Below are positions 8,792 through 14,832 of a stretch of DNA of 14,832 nucleotides, in pieces. The DNA lies in assembly GCA_041623895.1 (NCBI GenBank), contig JBFJVZ010000173.1:1-14832 (forward strand), written 5' to 3'. Under the pieces are notes generated by a model. That model had not been told where the DNA came from, did not search any database, and saw only the letters and a list, made by a program, of their open reading frames with translations. Made by a program: the position numbers and the translations under genes. The stretch comes from JBFJVZ01 sp041623895 (GTDB lineage Bacteria > Planctomycetota > Planctomycetia > Pirellulales > Pirellulaceae). Numbering within the stretch: the stretch's first letter is position 1; each line of letters begins with the position of its first letter.

Positions 8792-8858
8792 GTAGGCCAG
8801 GACGGGTCCTGGCACCGTGATCAAGTTCAATTCCCGCCAGGACGGGGTCCTGACCTAC
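8792..8858 (-). repeat. Nested inverted repeat between the PPC and WD40 genes
   Basis: The left arm 8792-8813 and right arm 8836-8858 are inverted near-copies around a 22-nt loop. Each arm is also palindromic by itself: the left holds CCAGGAC-GG-GTCCTGG and the right holds CAGGAC-GGG-GTCCTG. The substitution in the outer stem (C in the left arm, A in the right) is a mismatch in plus-strand RNA but a G·U pair in minus-strand RNA, the sense of the flanking genes. In transcription order it begins 7 nt after the PPC stop codon. It has no U-tract. It could be a REP-like element or an mRNA processing or stability site; its effect on read-through is unknown. Confidence 0.75.
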
Positions 8859-8865
8859 GAAAAAC

Positions 8866-11670
8866 TTAGTTACTTGCGGCTTGCTGGACCTTATCGATGG
8901 TCAGCGTCAACTCGTCCGTCGTATCGATATTCACGTTATTGAATTTCAATTTGGTACGAATTTTCAGCACGTGAGTTCCCGGTGTGGCGTTGGCGGCTAA
9001 CTGCAATTCCAATTTGCCGTCGGTCTTGCCTTTGTCAATATTTAGCGGCTTGGCCGTGATGCCGGTGACTCCGCCCGGCAGCTCAACGGTGACGTCGACC
9101 CGATCATCGAAATCGAATTTCTTTTCGATCGTTGCGGCGACTTCTGTTTTGTCACCCTGTTTCAGTTTAGGCGGGGCGCTGAGTTTGAGTGTGACCGGCG
9201 AAGCGACCACTTTCAGGCGAACGGGAGTGGAAACGAAGGGGATGTTGACATCCCGAGGCTTGTTCTTGTTTTTGGTGTCAGTCAGCTTCTTGTCAGTCTC
9301 TTGCTTGCGCTGTTGGGCTCGTTTGGACAGGGCATTGAGTCGCTGAGCTTCTTCCTCCGCCTTTTTGACTTCATCGGCCAGCGATTGATTCTCCGTTTCC
9401 TTCGCTGCGGCTTCCTGGGCTTTGCGAAGATTCTCCTGGGCCTGCTTTTCCGTTTCAGTAAACTGCTTCACAACTTCTTCCAGTCGTTTACTTTCTTCCT
9501 CAGCTTTTTTAATCGCTTCCGCGTCGCCCTTGTATTTGTATTTCGCGGTCCCGGTTAGATAGACCGTGTGAGTTCCGGCGGGGAAATTCTGAGCGGTGAC
9601 TTCCAGCGGATACGTGCCTTCGTTGCCCTTGACCACGGTTTCCTTCAAGTTCACACCGGAGACTCCGACCATTTTCATTTTCAAGTCGTCGGGGATGTCT
9701 TCGCCGCGAACTGCTTTAATTGGAATCTCCAGCTTGCCGCCGCGTGAGGTTTCCAGTGGTTTTCCGTCACCCAATTGAACCGACAGCGGAGCCTTGTTTC
9801 GATCGAGGACAGCGAGAGTCACGTCGCTGACGATGCGGACCACGGGTTGCTGCTGTTGTGCATTCTGCGTGCCCCAAATGAATGCGCTGCCACGCGCCTG
9901 CCGAGTTACTTCGCGGTCTGCGATCTTTGCCTTGCCAATGACGCGGATTGGTCCAGACCAGGCCGTCGCATTCTCGGCTGCACTGAAGATCAGCGTCACC
10001 TGATTGACTTTGCCGCCGGCGACTGCGCCGTGACAGATGACACCAGCGGGAAGCCCTTCGGCTGAGATTTCCACCTCTCCGTCAAAACCATGTTGACGGA
10101 TGATGCGGACAGAGATCGTGGTATTGCCGCCACGCGGCAGGATCGTTGCTACGGGCGTCACCTTGTTCCGGTCAGCCGAAGCAGGCGACGCAAATGCCGT
10201 CAGCTGGAAGTCCGGTTGTGGTGGGCGGATCAGCAAGCGGTAGACGAAACGCGGATCATTGTTTGTGTTCCCAAACAAATCCTTGACGGTGACCCGATAC
10301 GTTGCGTCGGCGTCGACGGTTAGTTTGTAACTAGGATCACTGCGGCTGATATCAAAATAAGCATGCACTGAATTGGCGTCCGGTGCGCTGGCGCCGTCGT
10401 CAACTTCAGCAACCAAACTGATCTGCTGTTCGCCTTTTTCGTTGGTGGTGACTTTTTCGATCAGCATGTGAGGGTCGGCAGGAACACCCAACCGGCCGGA
10501 CAGCAACTCAAGCCAGTAAACTTCTCCTTGTTTCCCGTCGAACAAAATCACATCACGGTCGCCACGCGGATAAAACTGTCCGACGAACTCGCAGGGAGTG
10601 TCGACCTGTTGCGCTTGATTGTCTTGATCGTTGGGTTCCTTTTCCAACGTAACCGGCGCAGTGGCGTATCCAATTGCGACGGCATTTGACTTGCCCTGTG
10701 GCGTTTCAAGTTGAAATAGTTTTCTGGCAAGCGACGAACTCGTGGGCGTTTCCAAAATGCTCACATCGAGATCATGGCTGGCGGGATCACCCATGGAAAC
10801 ATCGACCGCGATTTCCTCGACGAGGTTGTCGGCGACGACCATGCCACCAGCGTCTTTGCCCCCCGGTAGATGATGGCCATAGATCGTAAATTCCCCGGTT
10901 CCACCGGGCGCTGCGACAGGCGGGAACACAAAAGAAACAAACGGTCCCTCGTGCACCGATAACCGATAGAAATACTCGCCGCCCCCGTTGTATTCAAAAT
11001 CGTAGACACCGACGTAGTAGTCGCCGTCCTCCGGCGCAACGAATTCGATGATTGGATCCCGCCCAGCGACATCGCGAACACCCTTAATCTGCACGCCGTC
11101 GGAGTTGTACAACACGAGCGTTGCATCAATGCGGGAATCGATCCGCTGCCCGTAACAGTCGATCAACAGACGCTGCGCCTGTTTCGCGCTGAATTTGTAA
11201 AAGTCGAAATTGCCCGCCTCGACAAAGCCAGTCACTGCTACTCCCAGCGGTAATTCCATCGCCGATTCGCGAGTACGATGGTTACCGGATTCGGCGATGA
11301 TTTCCAAATTTCCGACGGCAAAGGCGCGCGGGTTCGTCGTGCCAAGAGGCCCTGACGCCCTGACTTCATAAACACCCGGCACGACATCGCTCGCGATTTT
11401 TACGACGAATTGTCTGGCGATTGGCAGAGCAGTCGTGTCGATCTCGTCTGGTTCAGACAACTTTTGCGTCGCCGTGATTCCTGGGTTGGTGAACACCAAC
11501 TTGTCGGATTCGTCTAGTTCAGCACCACTGATGGTGACTTCGATTTCTGATCCGATCTTTGCAGCTGCCGGCGAGATCAGGTCGAGTCGTGATGCGGGCA
11601 ATTGCGCCAGCAGCGGTTCGCACGACAAAGCGATTCCAATGACGACGACCATTCTTGCCAGTTGCGTCAT
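8866..11670 (-). CDS. PPC-domain/Ig-like secreted protein with a C-terminal coiled coil
   Basis: About 934 residues. I chose the ATG at 11670 (GGAG eight nt upstream; signal peptide MTQLARMVVVIGIALS ending near LLAQ). The longer frame to 11766 runs into an intergenic hairpin and adds 32 residues with no signal. After the signal peptide comes an Ig-like segment (about 25-120), then a PPC-type β-sandwich (about 125-240, FVEAGNFDFYKFSAK), another Ig/IPT-like stretch, and a second PPC-like domain (about 340-500, EKEPNDQDNQAQ and RGDRDVILFDGK). Further β-rich segments follow, then an Ala/Glu/Lys/Gln coiled coil at about 715-805, and a last β-domain. PPC domains usually help secretion or substrate binding of exported enzymes. 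No catalytic motif is visible, so a structural or binding role is likely. The coiled coil resembles in composition the one in the next gene's product. Confidence 0.9.
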   Translation of the reverse strand: MTQLARMVVVIGIALSCEPLLAQLPASRLDLISPAAAKIGSEIEVTISGAELDESDKLVFTNPGITATQKLSEPDEIDTTALPIARQFVVKIASDVVPGVYEVRASGPLGTTNPRAFAVGNLEIIAESGNHRTRESAMELPLGVAVTGFVEAGNFDFYKFSAKQAQRLLIDCYGQRIDSRIDATLVLYNSDGVQIKGVRDVAGRDPIIEFVAPEDGDYYVGVYDFEYNGGGEYFYRLSVHEGPFVSFVFPPVAAPGGTGEFTIYGHHLPGGKDAGGMVVADNLVEEIAVDVSMGDPASHDLDVSILETPTSSSLARKLFQLETPQGKSNAVAIGYATAPVTLEKEPNDQDNQAQQVDTPCEFVGQFYPRGDRDVILFDGKQGEVYWLELLSGRLGVPADPHMLIEKVTTNEKGEQQISLVAEVDDGASAPDANSVHAYFDISRSDPSYKLTVDADATYRVTVKDLFGNTNNDPRFVYRLLIRPPQPDFQLTAFASPASADRNKVTPVATILPRGGNTTISVRIIRQHGFDGEVEISAEGLPAGVICHGAVAGGKVNQVTLIFSAAENATAWSGPIRVIGKAKIADREVTRQARGSAFIWGTQNAQQQQPVVRIVSDVTLAVLDRNKAPLSVQLGDGKPLETSRGGKLEIPIKAVRGEDIPDDLKMKMVGVSGVNLKETVVKGNEGTYPLEVTAQNFPAGTHTVYLTGTAKYKYKGDAEAIKKAEEESKRLEEVVKQFTETEKQAQENLRKAQEAAAKETENQSLADEVKKAEEEAQRLNALSKRAQQRKQETDKKLTDTKNKNKPRDVNIPFVSTPVRLKVVASPVTLKLSAPPKLKQGDKTEVAATIEKKFDFDDRVDVTVELPGGVTGITAKPLNIDKGKTDGKLELQLAANATPGTHVLKIRTKLKFNNVNIDTTDELTLTIDKVQQAASN

Positions 11671-11761
11671 GGCTTCTCCGGTATCAGGTGGGGCAGGTGG
11701 CAGGATCGATGATCGAACCGGTGAGGTGGGATTTGGGAAACGTTTGGAAATAATTTCGTGG

Positions 11762-11789
11762 TTCACGCTCCCGCTTGCGGGAAGGTGAA
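11762..11789 (-). repeat. Short imperfect hairpin after the DUF1549/DUF1553 protein A gene
   Basis: The 13-nt arms 11762-11774 and 11777-11789 pair around a 2-nt loop. In minus-strand RNA there are 11 Watson-Crick pairs, one G·U pair and one mismatch. It begins 32 nt after the stop of the DUF1549/DUF1553 gene in transcription order, inside the 151-nt gap before the PPC gene. No U-tract follows. It may attenuate transcription or protect the upstream mRNA. Confidence 0.6.
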
Positions 11790-11821
11790 GAACAAACAGC
11801 GAACTTGCTTCGAACGTCTCC

Positions 11822-14308
11822 TTAGTGGTTAAACAGGAACTCTTTCGTATTAATCAACGACCAGATGATATCTTCATAGGCGGCTCTCACGTTCGTCTGG
11901 TGCTTATCAATGTGGGCGAGTGCGATTGTGATTTCTTCGGGATCCGGCTCACGTGACAATGCTGTCAGGTACAATTCGCCGATCTTGGCCACATGTTCGC
12001 GCTTGTCATCAGCCAGTTGAACTGAGCGGCCACTGACTAACTTGGCTTGAATCTCTTTGGAATTTAATAGAAGCAGATGCTGAGCCAGATTGGCGTCGCC
12101 AGTTCGTTCGCATTCGCAAGCGCTGGCCGATTCGGGCCTGCCAAAAACGGTCAGGAAATAGGAATCAAAAGCGTTGTCGGGCAATTGAACCGCACGTGTT
12201 CCGGCCGGCAAGCCGGCGAACTGGGTGGGCGTGGCCGTTAATACGTCAATCGAATCGAGTAAGACCTCGGCCTTCAGCCGTCGCGGATAGTAGCGAGAGA
12301 AGTTTTGCTTGTCGTTCTCGTTGTAATCGTTCGGCGTCGCGCTCAACTGATAGGTTTGCGAATTCGCAATCGTACGGACCAGGTGCTTCAGATCAAAACC
12401 CGACTCGATGAAGTCCGCTGCCAACGCATCCAGCAAGGCCGGATTTGAAGCCGGATTCGTGACGCGCATGTCATCTTCCGGATCGACCAGGCCGCGACCG
12501 AAAAAGTGTTTCCAATAACGATTGACCAATGCCCTGGCGAAGAACGGATTGTCGGGCCGCGCCATCCAATCGGCCAGTTGTTCGCGAGGATCGACGTCGG
12601 CCGGAATATCAAAGGCAGCGGCCCCGAGTCCAGTCGGCTTCACGCTTTGTCCCGTTTTCGGATTTATCGCCGACGCGACGCCGCGGCGGTGAAAGATTCG
12701 CGAGCGTTGCGTATCCGACGGTGAAGGCTTGCGTCCAACTCGCGAGAAGAAAGCGGAAAAGCCGTAATAATCGTCCTGGCTCCACTTCTCAAACGGGTGG
12801 TGGTGGCACCGCGCGCATTGGATGCGAAGACCGAGGAATAATTGCGCCGTGTCTTCGAGTTGCGCTGACTGGTCTTTGACCTCGTTATACCAATTCACCG
12901 GCGGATTGTACTGCGAATCGCCCGAGGCAGTGATCACTTCACGCACAAATTGGTCGTAAGGTCTATTCTCCATTAAGCTGCGTTGAATCCAGTCATGGAA
13001 TCCATACGTATGCATCTTTCTGGCGTTGTTTGCCCGTTTGTTGCGAAGTACGGCGGCCCATTTGTTGGCGAAATAGTCTGCATAGTCAGAACTGGCCAAC
13101 AAACGGTCAATCGCTCTCGCCCGTTTGGAAACGTCCTGATCCGCCAGAAATTGCTCTGTCTCCGCTTGGTTCGGTAAACGACCAGCGATGTCAATCGTTA
13201 CCCGCCGCAGGAATGTTCCGTCATCGGAAACTTCCGAAGGTGGCAGGCCCAACTCGATCAGTTTCTTAAAGACCAGATCATCAATGTATCCGCTGGATGG
13301 CGGAAGATTGTCGACCTTGATACCCAGTGGAACCGTGCCACGAAATACATCGACGTGTGCCTGGTAACGCATCATCACCGCGACCGTGCCGGTCATTTTT
13401 CCCGTCGACACCATCCCCGTTGGCGACACGATGCCCATGTCTTCTTCGTTCGAGTCGAACTGAGTCATACGAGTGACGTCGCGCGTTGACCCGTCACTGT
13501 AATGAGCGACGACCAGCAACTGCTGTTTGCCGTCTCGCGGCATGAGACGTTCCTTGGGGAACGCTTCGATGCGAGTGACAACCGGATCGTCCGCTTCGCC
13601 GTAGGGCATGCCCTGCTCGATCCAACGGCGAATCATGCGATAGGGCGGCGAATCCACGTCGAACCGTGCGCCGCCGCCATGTGGTAATCCGCCACTCGCC
13701 TTCAGGAGCAACAAGCTTCGATCAGGTGCTCCGGGAAACAGACGCCGTCCGCGCAGTTCGTTGACCAGGTGTTCATAATCTTCGGTCGGCTCGAAGCCCA
13801 ACAGCGCCAGCGCGAAACCGTTTTGTCCGCCGGACTTCCCGTGACAACCACCAGAATTACAACTGTACTTGGTGAAAACCGGCACGACTTCGTTGGGGAA
13901 GTTCACCGGTATGTCGGTGATCAGGTCGGTAACTTTAACGATGACCGACGCTTTGATACCGCCAGGGACTTCGGCTTCGATCGTTGCCTCTCCTTCGGCG
14001 ACGGGTGTCACCCAACCGGTGGTATCGACATTCACGATGCCTGCTGGAGTTACGTGATAGGTTGCCACGTCATTAAGATTACGAATCTGACCGCTGTTGT
14101 ACTTTCCGCTGATCAACAACTGTTGACTCGCATCCCGGCCGGATAACGTCACCACGCCGCCGACGGCGCGTCCGGTTTCAATCGAGACGGATTGCAATGC
14201 ACCCGGGTCACCCAGTCCAGGGCGCTCGACGGGTGCAGCGTGGGTGGGGAAAATAAAAAGGGCGGCCAGTAGAATGGCCAAGGCGGGAGACGCGCAGTGG
14301 GATCGCAT
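11822..14308 (-). CDS. DUF1549/DUF1553 (PSCyt2/PSD1) planctomycete cytochrome-like protein A
   Basis: First gene of the minus-strand cassette, about 828 residues from the ATG at 14308, which has GAGGA eight nt upstream. The ATG five codons earlier (14323) is also possible but has no Shine-Dalgarno. Signal peptide: SPALAILLAALFIFPTHA. Domain order (numbering from 14308): Big_2-like Ig segment about 40-128; PSCyt1-like segment with CX4CH (CNSGGCH, 150-156) and GGQNGFALALLGFEP; a second Big_2-like segment about 245-330; DUF1549 from about 340 with CXXCH (CARCHHHPFEKW, 498-502); DUF1553 from about 575 to the end with CECER (731-735). It shares the domain plan of the gene at 95-2476 but has an extra N-terminal Ig segment. 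Two candidate heme sites suggest electron transfer outside the cytoplasm; that is inferred from motifs, and no substrate can be named. Confidence 0.93.
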   Translation of the reverse strand: MRSHCASPALAILLAALFIFPTHAAPVERPGLGDPGALQSVSIETGRAVGGVVTLSGRDASQQLLISGKYNSGQIRNLNDVATYHVTPAGIVNVDTTGWVTPVAEGEATIEAEVPGGIKASVIVKVTDLITDIPVNFPNEVVPVFTKYSCNSGGCHGKSGGQNGFALALLGFEPTEDYEHLVNELRGRRLFPGAPDRSLLLLKASGGLPHGGGARFDVDSPPYRMIRRWIEQGMPYGEADDPVVTRIEAFPKERLMPRDGKQQLLVVAHYSDGSTRDVTRMTQFDSNEEDMGIVSPTGMVSTGKMTGTVAVMMRYQAHVDVFRGTVPLGIKVDNLPPSSGYIDDLVFKKLIELGLPPSEVSDDGTFLRRVTIDIAGRLPNQAETEQFLADQDVSKRARAIDRLLASSDYADYFANKWAAVLRNKRANNARKMHTYGFHDWIQRSLMENRPYDQFVREVITASGDSQYNPPVNWYNEVKDQSAQLEDTAQLFLGLRIQCARCHHHPFEKWSQDDYYGFSAFFSRVGRKPSPSDTQRSRIFHRRGVASAINPKTGQSVKPTGLGAAAFDIPADVDPREQLADWMARPDNPFFARALVNRYWKHFFGRGLVDPEDDMRVTNPASNPALLDALAADFIESGFDLKHLVRTIANSQTYQLSATPNDYNENDKQNFSRYYPRRLKAEVLLDSIDVLTATPTQFAGLPAGTRAVQLPDNAFDSYFLTVFGRPESASACECERTGDANLAQHLLLLNSKEIQAKLVSGRSVQLADDKREHVAKIGELYLTALSREPDPEEITIALAHIDKHQTNVRAAYEDIIWSLINTKEFLFNH

Positions 14309-14429
14309 CTTGAGTTTCCTCATCGTGAGTTGGTGGGATGGAAAGTAGCCGTCCTTTCCTCGCTTAATTCTCAGCGAGCATTCTAAACAGTGCCGACGAT
14401 TATCGCATCAATCGGGCAATCAATCTCGA

Positions 14430-14443
14430 TTTCAACGTTGAAA
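14430..14443. promoter_or_regulatory. Perfect 14-bp palindrome, candidate operator
   Basis: TTTCAACGTTGAAA is identical to its reverse complement. It lies 107-120 nt upstream of the 14323 ATG and some 25 nt upstream of the possible -10 element at 14399-14404. Symmetric sites of this size often bind dimeric regulators. No regulator gene is in the window, so the role is inferred from symmetry and position only. Confidence 0.35.
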
Positions 14444-14495
14444 GGCCGGTAAAAACCGTTGTTTCCGGAGCTATTGCCGGGGGGTATCTCAAGTG

Positions 14496-14549
14496 GGGCC
14501 GGTTCCTACTGGCCACGCATGGTTTCCCTTGGCTGTTAGCAACCGGCCC
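14496..14549. repeat. 9-bp perfect inverted repeat with a 36-nt spacer
   Basis: GGGCCGGTT at 14496-14504 is matched by AACCGGCCC at 14541-14549. The spacer can add a small inner pairing (GCCA with TGGC). It lies in the non-coding region between the cassette and the insertion sequence. It could be the remains of a REP-like palindrome, or a terminator for a gene now displaced; nothing decides between these. Confidence 0.45.
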
Positions 14550-14691
14550 TACCCGGTGTCAACAAACGGGGTTCCAAATCCACGCGACCACCTTCGGCAT
14601 TGCTTCGAGGCGTCCTCTGAACACACACGTTGCCCAGTAGAGTGCTTCGGTCGCGATCCCCTCAACGCACAGTTACTCACTCAGGACGGTT

Positions 14692-14832
14692 TGAGGTGGT
14701 GCTGTTTTTGGGGGCCACGCGAGTGCTAAACTCCAGGCCCACTAAGGAAGCCCAAGATGCCACGGAAGAGCCCCACAAAGTCGCCCAAACAACGTCGAGC
14801 GTACACCGACGAATTCAAGCAAGAAGCGGTAC
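14692..14832 (+). mobile_element. Probable left end of an IS3-family insertion sequence (cut by the window edge)
   Basis: An IS3-type OrfA begins at 14757. Upstream, from about 14692, the sequence TGAGGTGGTGCTGTTTTTGG starts with the TG typical of IS3-family termini and continues into a G-run and CCAC, at the usual distance of a few tens of nt from OrfA. I take this as the left inverted repeat. The right end and the target duplication are outside the window, so the boundary is tentative. The three bases just before it are GTT. Confidence 0.5.
14757..14832 (+). CDS. IS3-family transposase OrfA, N-terminal fragment
   Basis: Only the first 25 codons are present; the frame is open at the window edge. 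After a basic start (MPRKSPTKSPKQ) comes RRAYTDEFKQEAV, the hallmark start of the IS3/IS911-type OrfA helix-turn-helix domain (R-x-Y-T/S-x-E-F-K-x-E-A-V). AAGGA lies eight nt before the ATG, supporting the start. OrfA normally binds the element's ends and is joined to the DDE-containing OrfB by a -1 frameshift. It is the only plus-strand gene and is divergent from the cassette. Confidence 0.82.
   Translation, partial: MPRKSPTKSPKQRRAYTDEFKQEAV

Larger units (their letters stand above)
14324..14691. promoter_or_regulatory. Probable promoter/leader region upstream of the cassette
   Basis: Non-coding stretch between the first cassette gene and the insertion-sequence end. No reading frame here looks like a protein. 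On the minus strand, GATAAT (14399-14404) could be a -10 box, but I find no good -35 at the right distance, so no promoter is claimed precisely. A perfect palindrome lies just upstream at 14430-14443 and an inverted repeat at 14496-14549. The location, before the first gene of a co-directional cassette, is the main argument for a regulatory role. Confidence 0.4.

Noticed and set aside
9301..9558. 85-residue plus-strand frame, very rich in Phe and Leu
   Set aside because: Antisense of the PPC protein's coiled coil, for the same reason as the frame at 6920-7318.
14493..14729. 78-residue plus-strand frame upstream of the insertion sequence
   Set aside because: It runs through an inverted repeat and the candidate insertion-sequence terminus, and shows no protein-like features.
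1..14832. CRISPR array, tRNA or rRNA genes
   Set aside because: No regularly spaced direct repeats, no tRNA cloverleaf and no rRNA-like sequence were seen on reading.

Overview
The window reads as planctomycete chromosome, most like the Pirellulales (Rhodopirellula/Blastopirellula type). The evidence is the set of protein families, which is close to diagnostic for that phylum: two PSCyt2/PSD1 (DUF1549/DUF1553) proteins, two Tat-exported DUF1501 proteins, a PSCyt1 cytochrome fused to WD40 repeats, and a PPC-domain protein. The placement below phylum level is inference.

Layout. All six complete genes lie on the minus strand, so transcription runs from high to low coordinates. The order is: DUF1549/DUF1553 protein A (14308-11822), PPC/Ig-like protein with a C-terminal coiled coil (11670-8866), PSCyt1-WD40-coiled coil-WD40 protein (8757-5659), DUF1501 protein 1 (5642-4230, only 16 nt after the WD40 gene), DUF1501 protein 2 (4164-2794), and DUF1549/DUF1553 protein B (2476-95). 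The gaps are 151, 108, 16, 65 and 317 nt. In transcription order, a strong inverted repeat follows the stop codon of protein A, of the PPC protein and of protein B. None lies among the WD40 and two DUF1501 genes, so these three look like the tightest transcriptional unit.

The 433 nt upstream of protein A (14324-14756) hold no convincing gene. They contain a perfect 14-bp palindrome, a 9-bp inverted repeat and, at the far end, the probable left end of an IS3-family insertion sequence. The OrfA of that element starts at 14757 on the plus strand and is cut by the window edge.

Working together. Every product carries an export signal (Sec for four, Tat for the two DUF1501 proteins), so the system is predicted to work outside the cytoplasm. 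Three products carry candidate heme-c motifs, two are members of the alkaline-phosphatase/sulfatase-like DUF1501 family, and the WD40 and PPC proteins both carry Ala/Glu/Lys-rich coiled coils that could hold a complex together. This resembles the widespread but biochemically unexplained planctomycete PSCyt/PSD/DUF1501 clusters. An extracytoplasmic redox-plus-hydrolase machine is a reasonable hypothesis; its substrate cannot be read from the sequence.
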